Shown: positions 34,619 through 43,391 of the stretch, in pieces
Layout of the letters: each line of letters opens with the position of its first letter
How positions within the stretch are numbered: position 1 is the first letter of the stretch
Assembly (NCBI RefSeq): GCF_012931685.1
Contig: NZ_JABANC010000007.1
Coordinates: 18,023-82,022 of the forward strand
Reading direction: 5' to 3'
DNA length: 64,000 nucleotides
From: Hanstruepera ponticola
Lineage (GTDB): Bacteria > Bacteroidota > Bacteroidia > Flavobacteriales > Flavobacteriaceae
Made by a program: the position numbers and the translations under genes
The notes under the pieces: model-generated
Database searches by the model: none
Seen by the model: the letters and a program-made list of their open reading frames with translations, nothing else
Told to the model about the DNA's origin: nothing

Positions 34619-34813
34619 TTTATTCTATGTTAGTTAACTAAAAGAATAATTCCTACTTTTAAGAAACATTAAGAACAATCGGAAAACTTGCAAGTCAGAG
34701 CCTTGCTGTTTTACTCCAGCGAATTTTTCGCCGTAATCGGCTCATCCGATCGCAAAGCGCTCGGTTAAAATCCGCACGAATACATACACAGAGACGATAA
34801 GCGTAATCCCAAT
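34617..34813. other. Non-coding tail after the cassette: hairpin and GC-richer remnant
   Basis: 34617-34651 can fold: AATTTATTCT against AGAATAATT (34643-34651), around the palindrome TTAGTTAACTAA (34630-34641). The following stretch 34675-34800 is visibly richer in G and C than its surroundings and contains no open reading frame. It runs up to the argS stop codon. I see no promoter or known RNA in it; it may be the end of a mobile unit. Confidence 0.45.
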
Positions 34814-36592
34814 CTACATTCTATCAGGCACCTGAATTCCTAATAACGCGAATGCTTGTTTGATTGTTCTGCCAACTACGTGTGATAGTTGTACTCTAAA
34901 TACTTTTTCTGCTTGGTCATCAGCCCCTAAAATAGAGACGTTTTGGTAAAATGAATTAAACTCCTTTACTAAATCATACGTATAATTAGCAATCAAAGCC
35001 GGACTAAAATTGCTAGCTGCCAGTTGTACCGTTTCTGGGAATAATTGGACTTGCTTAATCAGCTCACGTTCTTTATCATGTAAGTTTACAGGTGCTACGT
35101 GATTGCTGTAATCAAAATCTGCTTTACGTAAAATAGCCTGTATTCTGGCATAGGTATATTGAATAAAAGGCCCTGTGTTTCCTTGAAAATCTACAGATTC
35201 CTTGGGATCAAACAAAATACGTTTTCTAGGGTCAACTTTTAGAATATAATATTTTAAGGCTCCCAATCCAATAATATGGTAAAGTGCTTGCTTATCAGCT
35301 TCAGAATAACCATCTAATTTGCCTAACTCTTTTGAGATGTCTTCGGCAGTTTGCGCCATTTCATCCATCAAATCATCAGCATCAACTACAGTGCCTTCAC
35401 GACTTTTCATTTTACCACTTGGCAAATCGACCATACCATAACTTAAATGGTATAAATTTTCTGCCCATTCAAAACCTAGTTTTTTAATGATTAGGAACAA
35501 AACCTTAAAATGGTATTCCTGTTCATTCCCAACCGTATAAACCATTCCACCAACGTCAGGATAGTCTTTTACACGTTGAATGGCGGTTCCAATATCTTGG
35601 GTCATATAAACAGCAGTTCCGTCAGCACGTAGTACAATTTTTTCGTCCAAGCCATCATCGGTCAAATCACACCAGACTGAACCATCTTCTTTTTTATAAA
35701 AAACACCCGTTTTTAGACCTTCTTCAACAAACTCTTTACCTAATAAATAGGTTTCACTTTCGTAATATAGTTTATCAAAGTCAACGCCCAGATTTTTATA
35801 CGTAATATCAAATCCGTCATAAACCCAACCGTTCATGGTTTCCCAAAGCTTAACCACTTCGGAATCTCCTGCCTCCCATTGACGCAGCATATCTTGGGCT
35901 TCCACTAAAATTGGCGCTACCTTTTTAGCTTCTTCTTCAGTTTTACCTTCAGAAATCAAATGGGTTATTTCCTTTTTGTACTCTTGGTCAAACTTTACAT
36001 AGTAATTCCCAACCAACTTATCGCCTTTTACACCAGTGCTTTCAGGAGTTTCGCCATTACCAAAACGCTGCCATGCCAACATACTCTTACAAATATGAAT
36101 ACCACGATCGTTGATAATTTGAGTTTTATAAACCTTTTTGCCAGAGGCTTTTAAAATTTCAGAAACACTATAACCCAGCAAGTTATTACGTATATGCCCT
36201 AAATGCAACGGCTTGTTTGTATTTGGCGAAGAATATTCAACCATAACCGCTTTATCATTCGGTTTTGGCTTGATGGCACCAAATGCTTCATCATTAAAAA
36301 TGTCATTAAAACTCTGAAGAAAATAACTATCCTGAATCTCAATATTCAAAAATCCTTTAACCACATTAAATCCCTTGACCTCATCAACATGTTCCATTAA
36401 ATACTGACCAATGTTCTCTCCTATTTGAACAGGATTGCCTTTTACCACGCGTAACATAGAAAAAATAACAACCGTAATATCACCTGGAAACTCCTTACGC
36501 GTGGCTTGGAATTCAACAGTTGATAAATCACTATTATAAATTTGCTTTACAGCTTGCTTTACTGATTTTAAAAGCGTTTCCTGAAGATTCAT
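34814..36592 (-). CDS. argS: Arginyl-tRNA synthetase
   Basis: 592 aa, class I synthetase. N-terminal additional domain (about 1-110), then the signature HLGH in PNTNKPLHLGHIRNN and the KMSKS-equivalent KMKSREGTVV. The C-terminal anticodon-binding helical domain ends FALLGIQVPDRM, a typical ArgRS ending. Length is usual. A -7 element lies about 20 bases before the ATG. Confidence 0.97.
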   Translation of the reverse strand: MNLQETLLKSVKQAVKQIYNSDLSTVEFQATRKEFPGDITVVIFSMLRVVKGNPVQIGENIGQYLMEHVDEVKGFNVVKGFLNIEIQDSYFLQSFNDIFNDEAFGAIKPKPNDKAVMVEYSSPNTNKPLHLGHIRNNLLGYSVSEILKASGKKVYKTQIINDRGIHICKSMLAWQRFGNGETPESTGVKGDKLVGNYYVKFDQEYKKEITHLISEGKTEEEAKKVAPILVEAQDMLRQWEAGDSEVVKLWETMNGWVYDGFDITYKNLGVDFDKLYYESETYLLGKEFVEEGLKTGVFYKKEDGSVWCDLTDDGLDEKIVLRADGTAVYMTQDIGTAIQRVKDYPDVGGMVYTVGNEQEYHFKVLFLIIKKLGFEWAENLYHLSYGMVDLPSGKMKSREGTVVDADDLMDEMAQTAEDISKELGKLDGYSEADKQALYHIIGLGALKYYILKVDPRKRILFDPKESVDFQGNTGPFIQYTYARIQAILRKADFDYSNHVAPVNLHDKERELIKQVQLFPETVQLAASNFSPALIANYTYDLVKEFNSFYQNVSILGADDQAEKVFRVQLSHVVGRTIKQAFALLGIQVPDRM

Positions 36593-36611
36593 GTCTGATT
36601 TTTTAAGACTG

Positions 36612-36619
36612 CAAAGATA
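36612..36619 (-). promoter_or_regulatory. -7 promoter element of argS
   Basis: Minus strand TATCTTTG, full match to TAnnTTTG, 19 bases before the ATG. No TTG at -33. Confidence 0.45.
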
Positions 36620-36660
36620 AAACTTTTATTAAAGTGACACTTGTAAATATGTGATAATAA

Positions 36661-36697
36661 AAAAGCCTGTTTGAGTTGTAAACAGGCTTTTTTTACG
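36661..36697. terminator. Terminator after the small membrane protein gene
   Basis: AAAAGCCTGTTT (36661-36672) pairs with AAACAGGCTTTT (36680-36691), with an A-run on one side and a T-run on the other. It separates the gene at 36712 from argS. Confidence 0.85.
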
Positions 36698-36711
36698 CCA
36701 AAATTTAATGT

Positions 36712-36915
36712 TTATGATTTTTTACCACCCAAAAAACTTAATGCTACAGATGCGATTCCTAAAGCAATAGTGATATATGAATTATCATTATCTTGAGCCT
36801 CAATACTTAAATCACCTATTCCTACTGAAGCTTCTGGTGCAATAAGGGTATAAATACCGTAAATAACCAATATAATTCCAACTACTAGTAAGATCATTTT
36901 AACTGTTTTATTCAT
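36712..36915 (-). CDS. Small two-helix membrane protein
   Basis: 67 aa. Helix 1 at about 6-25 (VKMILLVVGIILVIYGIYTLI), a polar loop (APEASVGIGDLSIEAQDND), and helix 2 at about 46-62 (YITIALGIASVALSFLG) before GGKKS. Both ends are basic, so they probably face the cytoplasm. The layout resembles small DUF3185-like proteins but I would not assign a family. It has its own terminator, supporting a real gene. Confidence 0.7.
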   Translation of the reverse strand: MNKTVKMILLVVGIILVIYGIYTLIAPEASVGIGDLSIEAQDNDNSYITIALGIASVALSFLGGKKS

Positions 36916-37301
36916 ATGTTTTTGGTTTAAATTCTAATGAATATACTGAAAAAAAACAATATTCAAATTCGCGCTGTTTTATGACGAATCAGGATATCTA
37001 ATTTAGACATTAGAGTCATTGTGCATTTCATCGACAAAAGTGTCGTTTTTCCAAGATTTATGCCGTTAATCGAGTAGTACTTTTTTTACAAAAAAACAGG
37101 CATCCATTTCAACTAATTTTTTGGCATTAAAACCTAAAAATTAGCTTTTTGCAAGGGTTTTGTTAATTTTTGTTTAGTAATGCTATTAATCCCCAAATTA
37201 ATGAGCTTTCTTAAACTAACTAACATATCACAAGCTTCAATGATATCATTGTTTTCTGTTTCAGAAAAAAGATATACCAATTGTTGTTGTGTATTTACTG
37301 T
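36916..37301. other. 386-base intergenic region between divergent genes
   Basis: No open reading frame is credible here. It contains a plus-strand hairpin with T-run at 37032-37050, listed separately. The rest is AT-rich and must hold the promoters of the small membrane protein and of the histidine kinase; no clear TAnnTTTG element was found. Confidence 0.5.
37032..37050 (+). terminator. Plus-strand terminator-like hairpin without an upstream gene
   Basis: CGACA (37032-37036), loop AAAG, TGTCG (37041-37045), then five T. The nearest upstream gene is on the other strand, so a short untranslated transcript may end here. Confidence 0.4.
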
Positions 37302-39371
37302 ATGAAGAAATTAATTACTTTAATTATTTTCCTTTCTGTTTTTACTGGTTTTTCACAAACCATGGAACAGGACAGTCTTACCATACAGCTAGCTTTCCAA
37401 AAGGCTGACACCTCCAAAGTAAAAACCTCATTACGTCTTGTTAAAGTGCTTTATAATCAAGGGGATTACAATAAAGCATTGCAATACATTGCGCAAAGCG
37501 AAAAGCTTTCCAATGATTTGAATTATGAAAAAGGCATAGCCGAAATAACATACTACAAAGCAAAAATCTACGCCAAAAAGAATGATTATATCAATGCCAT
37601 TGCCAATTATTCTAAGTCTAAAGAATTGTTTTTAGCACAACAAGATACTTTAAGTGTTGCCAAGGTAAATAATAGCATCGGACTCATTGAAATTGAGCGT
37701 GGAAATTATAAAAAAGGACTTCAGCATGCGCTATCAGCTATTGAGGAATTGGAAAAACGTAATTTAAAGCGTGAATTGAGTTCCGCCTATAAAAGCCTGG
37801 CTACAGCTTATGAAAAAACCAATGATAGATTAAAATCAATTGAGTTTAACCTGAAGCGTCTTGAAATAGAGGAAGAATTACAAAACCAAGCAGGAATTAT
37901 AAGTACCTACAAAACGCTAGCAGAACTATATTCTGAAGAAAAAGAAAATAGAAAAGCTATTGATTTTTACGAAAAAGTACTAAACCTAATTGGCACTGAT
38001 AATGACTCCTTAAGAGGCGAAATTTTACCAAGATTAGGAGGTGAGTATCTCCAATTTAAAGATTACGATGAAGCATCAGAATATCTTATTGAAGGATTAC
38101 AACTTAATAGAAAGACCGATAATCAACTTGGTCTTTTAATCTCATTGAACAATTTAGGAAAATTGAATATTCAGCAAAAAAGAACCAAACTTGCCGATAT
38201 TAGATTAAACGAAGCTGGAAATATTGCCAAGGCCATTAACAACAAATCAGAACTCTTAAAAAACTATGAATTAAGAAGGCAGTTGGATTCAACCAGCCGA
38301 AATTTTGAACGTGCATTTAAGTGGCAACGGGATTATTATGAGTTAAAAAGCAAATTAGATAAAGAAAAGATTATTAAACCTAGTTATTCTGACATTGACG
38401 AATCTACACTAAAAAATATTACGTCAACGGCTACATCAAATAACACGGCACTTATTGATGAACACAATAAAGAAACCCTCTTAAACGAAAAGAGGATTAA
38501 GGATTTAAAGCTTGTTGTATATGGGCTTATTGCAGCACTTTCAATAGTGCTTATCTTTTTTATATTAACCTATTTAAAAAGAAATAATAACCTGCTGTAC
38601 ACTCAAGATTTAGAAGATAAAAACAAAAAGATTGAATTACAAAATGAAGCCATTTTAGAGCAAACGAAGCACTTAGAAGACATCAATAAAGTGAAAGATA
38701 AATTGTTCTCAATTGTTTCACATGATTTAAAAGACTCCTTGACATCTATTAAAGGGTTTATTGATTTATTAAAAGATGGACAACTTTCTCAAAGTGAATT
38801 CAACAATCTGATTCCCGAGTTAAGTGAGAATGCCAATAATGCCTCCATGTTGTTATTCAATTTACTTAATTGGTCAAAATCTCAAATGCAATCGTTGGAA
38901 TCAAACCCTTCTTTGTTTGATATTCAAGAGGTTTTTGAAGAAAAAGTGCAGTTACTGGAACAAAAAATGGACAAAAAAGGTATTTTGTTGAGAAACAAAA
39001 CACTGCGTGATTTTGTGTATGCCGATAGAAGTATGGTGGAGATAGTCATCCAAAACTTATTGACAAATGCTATTAAATTTAGTAAGGAAGGCGACACCAT
39101 CACCATATCAAACCACATAAGCAGCGGTAAATCCATTATTAGTATTTCAGATACTGGCGTGGGCATTTCTCCTGAAAATCAAAAGAAACTGTTTAAAAAC
39201 AGTACGTTTACCACTGTGGGAACTGGCAACGAGAAAGGAACTGGTTTAGGTTTAAGCATCTGTAAAGAACTTGTTGATTTAAATCACGGTAAGATTTGGG
39301 TTGAAAGCGACCTTAATAGAGGCAGCACGTTCTACGTAGAACTACCTAAATCCAATCCGCAAAACACTTAA
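37302..39371 (+). CDS. TPR-repeat sensor histidine kinase
   Basis: 689 aa from the ATG at 37302; a TTG seven codons upstream would spoil the signal peptide MKKLITLIIFLSVFTGFSQ. Residues about 35-330 are tetratricopeptide repeats (periplasmic), for example YNKALQYIAQSEKLS and AIANYSKSKELFLAQQD. A membrane helix follows at about 403-425, then a short coiled coil, HisKA with H474 (SIVSHDLKDSL) and an ATPase domain with NLLTNAIKFS, SDTGVGIS and GTGLGLSI. No response regulator gene is adjacent, so it is an orphan kinase. It overlaps ctlX tail to tail by 4 bases. Confidence 0.93.
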   Translation: MKKLITLIIFLSVFTGFSQTMEQDSLTIQLAFQKADTSKVKTSLRLVKVLYNQGDYNKALQYIAQSEKLSNDLNYEKGIAEITYYKAKIYAKKNDYINAIANYSKSKELFLAQQDTLSVAKVNNSIGLIEIERGNYKKGLQHALSAIEELEKRNLKRELSSAYKSLATAYEKTNDRLKSIEFNLKRLEIEEELQNQAGIISTYKTLAELYSEEKENRKAIDFYEKVLNLIGTDNDSLRGEILPRLGGEYLQFKDYDEASEYLIEGLQLNRKTDNQLGLLISLNNLGKLNIQQKRTKLADIRLNEAGNIAKAINNKSELLKNYELRRQLDSTSRNFERAFKWQRDYYELKSKLDKEKIIKPSYSDIDESTLKNITSTATSNNTALIDEHNKETLLNEKRIKDLKLVVYGLIAALSIVLIFFILTYLKRNNNLLYTQDLEDKNKKIELQNEAILEQTKHLEDINKVKDKLFSIVSHDLKDSLTSIKGFIDLLKDGQLSQSEFNNLIPELSENANNASMLLFNLLNWSKSQMQSLESNPSLFDIQEVFEEKVQLLEQKMDKKGILLRNKTLRDFVYADRSMVEIVIQNLLTNAIKFSKEGDTITISNHISSGKSIISISDTGVGISPENQKKLFKNSTFTTVGTGNEKGTGLGLSICKELVDLNHGKIWVESDLNRGSTFYVELPKSNPQNT

Positions 39372-40300
39372 TTTTTTGGCAAAAACACTTCTGCCATCAT
39401 ACAACGAGCACTACCACCACCACATGTTTCAATAGTTTCTAACGAACTAGATATAATAGGACAGAATTTTTCAATTTCTGTAATTTGAGCTTTAGTTAAA
39501 CTATTATGAGCAGCTTGGCTCATTACCAAATAACGTTGATTTAAATGTCCTCTAACCTGCAACATGTTTCCAGCAAACTGATGCATTTGTGATTCAGTTA
39601 TACTTATGATTGTTTTACCATCTTCTTTAAGACTCTTAACAACTTGCTTGCGCTCTTTTTTATCATCAATACTATCCAAGCAGATTACCGCAAATTTTTC
39701 TGCCAAACACATCATAACATTGGTATGATAAATAGGTAAACGTTCACCATCAACAGTTTGATTTGCTGTGAACACTATGGGTGTATATTCAAAATCTTCA
39801 CAAAACTCAATAAAGAGTTCTTCATCTGCTCTTGGTGATAAAGCACAATATGCTTTATGATTTATTCTATCTAGCAACAAGCTACCTGTACCTTCCAAAA
39901 ATACACCTTCTTCTTCGGCACTTGTATAGTCAACAATGTTTTCAATCTTGAAACCTTCTTTTTCAAGTCTAATAAAAACCTCATCGCGTCTTTCCTTACG
40001 TCTATTTTCAGCAAACATTGGGTATAAGGCAACATCACCATTTTCATGAAAGCTAACCCAATTATTTGGAAAAATAGAATCAGGTGTATCCATTAATTTA
40101 TCATCATTTTCAACAATAACATTAACACCAACAGCACGCAATTTTTCAACAAAAGCATCAAACTCCTCCTGTGCTTTAGCATTAATTTCAGCATTTTTTA
40201 AATCTAAGTCTTCCTGGAAGTAATTATTTACAGCTGTTTGCTCATTCATCCTAAAACTTACAGGACGAATCATTAAAATGGTATTTGTTGTTTGATGCAT
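39368..40300 (-). CDS. ctlX: Citrulline utilisation hydrolase CtlX (arginine deiminase-like fold)
   Basis: 310 aa. The start ILMIRPVSFRMNEQTAVNNYFQ is characteristic of CtlX. Guanidine-group-hydrolase features: PDSIFPNNW, EGTGSLLLDR, the active-site His in PIYHTNVMM, and the nucleophilic Cys in GGGSARCMMAE near the C-terminus. CtlX has been linked to citrulline breakdown in Bacteroidota. No other arginine or citrulline genes are in the window. Confidence 0.88.
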   Translation of the reverse strand: MHQTTNTILMIRPVSFRMNEQTAVNNYFQEDLDLKNAEINAKAQEEFDAFVEKLRAVGVNVIVENDDKLMDTPDSIFPNNWVSFHENGDVALYPMFAENRRKERRDEVFIRLEKEGFKIENIVDYTSAEEEGVFLEGTGSLLLDRINHKAYCALSPRADEELFIEFCEDFEYTPIVFTANQTVDGERLPIYHTNVMMCLAEKFAVICLDSIDDKKERKQVVKSLKEDGKTIISITESQMHQFAGNMLQVRGHLNQRYLVMSQAAHNSLTKAQITEIEKFCPIISSSLETIETCGGGSARCMMAEVFLPKN

Positions 40301-40317
40301 AGTATTCTAAAATTATG

Positions 40318-40325
40318 CAAAATTA
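40318..40325 (-). promoter_or_regulatory. -7 promoter element of ctlX
   Basis: Minus strand TAATTTTG, full match to TAnnTTTG, 17 bases before the ATG at 40300. No TTG at -33. Confidence 0.4.
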
Positions 40326-40404
40326 CTTCTTTTTAAAATGAAAAGCCATGCTACAAAACAATAAAATTGTTAAATTGAAAAACATTAATGTTAAAACATT
40401 TTTA

Positions 40405-40914
40405 ATGAGATATTTTTTCATACCTCTGATACTAATTTTTAGTTTTTTGTCCTGTGAGAATGACAAAGAAATAAGTTCCATTGACCCAGTTAATTGGGAG
40501 AAACGACGTGTCACAATTGACCTTAGTGACAGCTTAAGAATTGGGCAAAGCTATCTACCAGTATATTCTGAAATCTATAGCGAGTCAGAGCATCTTACCA
40601 TAAATTTAACCGCTACAGTAAGCTTGAGAAATATAAACCCTAGTGAATCTATTTATTTGAATAAAGCAGCGTATTATGATACTAAAGGTAACTTGATACG
40701 CACGTACTTTGATTATCCTATTTATATAAAACCACTTGAAACCATTGAAATAGTTATTGATGAAAGAGATACTACTGGTGGTGCAGGTGCCAATTTTGTA
40801 TTTGATTGGACTATAAATGAATCGCTACACGAACCTTTTTTTGAAGCTGTTATGATTTCAACTATTGAACAATTAGGAATTTCTTTTACTACTCAAGGTG
40901 TTACCATAAATTAA
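40405..40914 (+). CDS. DUF3124 lipoprotein
   Basis: 169 aa from the ATG at 40405, which gives a lipoprotein signal (MRYFFIPLILIFSFLSC, Cys17). An upstream in-frame ATG at 40348 would add 19 charged residues. The body fits DUF3124 well: GQSYLPVYSEIY, NLTATVSLRNINPSESIYL, AAYYDTKGNLIRTY, and GGAGANFVFDW. Function of the family unknown; envelope location inferred. It ends directly before the ATG of the methyltransferase, so the two are probably cotranscribed. Confidence 0.85.
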   Translation: MRYFFIPLILIFSFLSCENDKEISSIDPVNWEKRRVTIDLSDSLRIGQSYLPVYSEIYSESEHLTINLTATVSLRNINPSESIYLNKAAYYDTKGNLIRTYFDYPIYIKPLETIEIVIDERDTTGGAGANFVFDWTINESLHEPFFEAVMISTIEQLGISFTTQGVTIN

Positions 40915-41613
40915 ATGAAAAAGGAATTAATAGACGATATTATAGCTTGGGATATTGTAAACTGGTCAAAAAGTTTTGATTTTTGGAAAAAACATTTAGA
41001 TGTCAAAGACAAAGGTTATCAATGTCTTGAATTGGGTGCAAGACAAGGTGGTTTGTCATTATGGCTAGCTTTAAATAACAACCAAGTCATTTGTTCAGAT
41101 GTAAGTTATACAGATCAACAGCATGAGTTGGATAAAACCATTGCACTTCACAAAAAGCATGGTTGCGAACAAAACATAACCTATGAAGCCATAGATGCCT
41201 CAAAAATTCCTTATGAGAATCATTTTGATTTGGTAGTCTTCAAGTCGGTGTTAGGAGGCGTCAGCATTGATTCAGGAAAGCGTTTAGAACAGCAAACAAT
41301 TGATTCTATCCATAAAAGCTTAAAACCTGGCGGACGTGTGGTATTTATTGAAAACTTGGAGGGTTCTTTTTTACATATGTATGCTAGAAAGAAATTTGTA
41401 GGCTGGGGAAGTAAGTGGTATTATATGAAATTGAATGACATTGTAAAACTATTTAATTCTTACAAAAGTCTTGAATATAAAACAGTAGGTTTTTTTGGTA
41501 CCTTTGGAAAAACAGAAAAGCAACGTCAAATGCTCGGGAAACTAGATACTTTGATTGAAAAATTAATTCCCAAACACAATCGTTATGTTATGATTGGCAT
41601 TGCAAAAAAATAA
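40915..41613 (+). CDS. Class I SAM-dependent methyltransferase
   Basis: 232 aa. SAM-binding motif I CLELGARQGGLSLWLA (about 37-52), motif II ICSDVSYT, then YEAIDASKIP and FDLVVFKSVLGGV, and the post-motif LKPGGRVVFIENLEGS. Substrate unknown. Immediately adjacent to the DUF3124 gene, and converges on the SDR gene with 3 bases between stops. Confidence 0.88.
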   Translation: MKKELIDDIIAWDIVNWSKSFDFWKKHLDVKDKGYQCLELGARQGGLSLWLALNNNQVICSDVSYTDQQHELDKTIALHKKHGCEQNITYEAIDASKIPYENHFDLVVFKSVLGGVSIDSGKRLEQQTIDSIHKSLKPGGRVVFIENLEGSFLHMYARKKFVGWGSKWYYMKLNDIVKLFNSYKSLEYKTVGFFGTFGKTEKQRQMLGKLDTLIEKLIPKHNRYVMIGIAKK

Positions 41614-41616
41614 TAT

Positions 41617-42300
41617 TTAAGGTGTTGAGTTGGATACCTGCAGCGTTTTTCCGTTGTAAAATTTTTGTCCATTTAAGGCAAAATCAAGAATGTAATTTGC
41701 CATTTCTAAAGCTGTAGTAGGTGCCTGATAATCTGGAAATGCCTCTTCTAACATTTCAGTTTGCACAGCACCTAAAGCCAAAGCGTTAAATGATATACCA
41801 GAATCTTTATACTCCTCTGCCAATAATTCAGTTAATGTAATGACTGCCCCTTTACTTGAGCTGTAAGCCGAAAGTCCTGGAAATTTCATACTACCTTGAA
41901 TGCCACCCATCGAGCTAATGGTAACAACATGACTCCCTTTATTCATGAAAGCTAATACTGTTCTAATCATTTCAGAAACACCAAAAACATTAGTTCGGTA
42001 AACCTTTTCAAAATCGGCAATAGTTGTTTCAACAAAAGGCTTGTTTAATAACATTCCTGCATTATTAATTAAGACATCGACATGTCCCCATTCTTTGTCA
42101 ATGAATTTAGATACTTTTTGATAATCAGATTGGTTACACAAATCAAATGCAAATGACGTAATATTATCAAAATGCATGTTATTTACAGGTTGTGCATTTC
42201 TAGACAGTGCCAATATATTGAATCCCTGTTTGGCAAATAAATGTACTAACTCAAAACCAATACCACGACTTGTTCCTGTAATAATTATATTCTTACTCAT
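41617..42300 (-). CDS. Short-chain dehydrogenase/reductase (SDR)
   Basis: 227 aa. NAD(P) motif TGTSRGIGFELV (8-19), INNAGML, catalytic Ser in TISSMGG and YSSSKGA (Tyr and Lys of the YxxxK motif), then a proline-free end. The Arg after TGTS and Asn/Arg residues favour NADPH. The ATG overlaps the M28 peptidase stop by 8 bases, so it is the second gene of a pair. Substrate unknown. Confidence 0.9.
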   Translation of the reverse strand: MSKNIIITGTSRGIGFELVHLFAKQGFNILALSRNAQPVNNMHFDNITSFAFDLCNQSDYQKVSKFIDKEWGHVDVLINNAGMLLNKPFVETTIADFEKVYRTNVFGVSEMIRTVLAFMNKGSHVVTISSMGGIQGSMKFPGLSAYSSSKGAVITLTELLAEEYKDSGISFNALALGAVQTEMLEEAFPDYQAPTTALEMANYILDFALNGQKFYNGKTLQVSNSTP

Positions 42301-43300
42301 CTTTCAATACAACTTCTTTATTTTCAGTATTCATCATACCTTGCAATGCAGGAATCATTTTTACAACAAAATTAGCCATATGATCATAATCCATTTTATC
42401 GGCTTCATCATCAACATGATGATAATAATCAAAATTGGAGAAATCAAATGTTGAAATGGCATGTGCAGGAATATTTAAAGCCTTATAAAACGGATAATTA
42501 TCTGACCTCATAAACAGTTGAAATTCTTTTGCTTGAGGAAAAAATCCTACAACCTCCTCTCCAGCGTATTTATTAAGTGTTTCAGCAAAATTCGACCGTT
42601 CATACCCACTCATATACGATAAAGATTTATCAGATGCTCTTGGCACACCTATCATTTCAAAATTAATCATGGTATAAGCATTTATACCTTCTGCTTTCAA
42701 TCTTTCTGCTAAATGCCCTGAACCTTTTAACCCCATTTCTTCTGCCGCATATAAGGTTACCAGAATACTGCGTTTATTAGTTTTGCTTTTCGCAAAATAT
42801 TTAGCAAACTCCATAGCTGCAATAGTACCTGATGCATCATCATTGGCACCATTAGCAATCTTATCGCCATTAACTTCTTTTCCCATTCCAATATGATCGT
42901 AATGACCTCCGAGAATTATATACTCATTTTTGAGCTTGGGGTCATTTCCTTCAACAACTCCAACAATATTATAACCTATAATATCCTTAAGTCTAAAACT
43001 GTCACGATAGGTTTCAAAATAAGGTTTGATATCATTTGTCATTAAAAAATTTTCTATAAATACTGCAGCCTTTTCAATACCAACTGAACCTGTAGCTCTT
43101 CCTTCTAGATCATCTGAAGCGAGAAAAAACATACTTTCTTTGATTGATTTTTTAAAATCAGACGCATCAAGATTCACCTTTACATCTTTAGCTGGAACGC
43201 TATATGTAGTTTCTTCTTTATTGGTATTCGATGCTTCTGTCTTTGTTGCTTTACAATTGTAAAACAATAAAAAAGTAAAGATTATAAGAATGCTTTTCAT
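42293..43300 (-). CDS. M28 family zinc metallopeptidase, lipoprotein
   Basis: 335 aa. Lipobox LLFYNCKATK (Cys16) after a short signal. Zinc ligands can be read: GGHYDHIGMG (His), GANDDASG (bridging Asp), AEEMGLKGSG (Glu-Glu), NFEMIG, and a late His in YYHHVDDEAD. This is the usual M28 aminopeptidase order; release of N-terminal amino acids in the periplasm is inferred. Overlaps the SDR gene by 8 bases. Confidence 0.9.
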   Translation of the reverse strand: MKSILIIFTFLLFYNCKATKTEASNTNKEETTYSVPAKDVKVNLDASDFKKSIKESMFFLASDDLEGRATGSVGIEKAAVFIENFLMTNDIKPYFETYRDSFRLKDIIGYNIVGVVEGNDPKLKNEYIILGGHYDHIGMGKEVNGDKIANGANDDASGTIAAMEFAKYFAKSKTNKRSILVTLYAAEEMGLKGSGHLAERLKAEGINAYTMINFEMIGVPRASDKSLSYMSGYERSNFAETLNKYAGEEVVGFFPQAKEFQLFMRSDNYPFYKALNIPAHAISTFDFSNFDYYHHVDDEADKMDYDHMANFVVKMIPALQGMMNTENKEVVLKDE

Positions 43301-43320
43301 TGATAGAATTTTAATTTGTT

Positions 43321-43328
43321 TAAAGATA
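43321..43328 (-). promoter_or_regulatory. Possible -7 element of the M28 peptidase gene
   Basis: Minus strand TATCTTTA, one base from consensus, 20 bases before the ATG; adjacent to the pdhC terminator. Confidence 0.3.
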
Positions 43329-43329
43329 A

Positions 43330-43364
43330 AAAAAATCCCACTTGAAATATTTGTAGTGGGATTT
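43330..43364 (-). terminator. Terminator of the pdhA-pdhC operon
   Basis: AAATCCCACT (43333-43342) pairs with AGTGGGATTT (43355-43364); on the minus strand a T-run follows. Confidence 0.85.
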
Positions 43365-43391
43365 ATATTATTCTTACTAGCTTATTCTAGA

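Noticed and set aside
39331..39350. TTCTACGTAGAA palindrome as another regulator site
   Set aside because: It lies within the coding sequence of the histidine kinase and matches only the TACGTA core.
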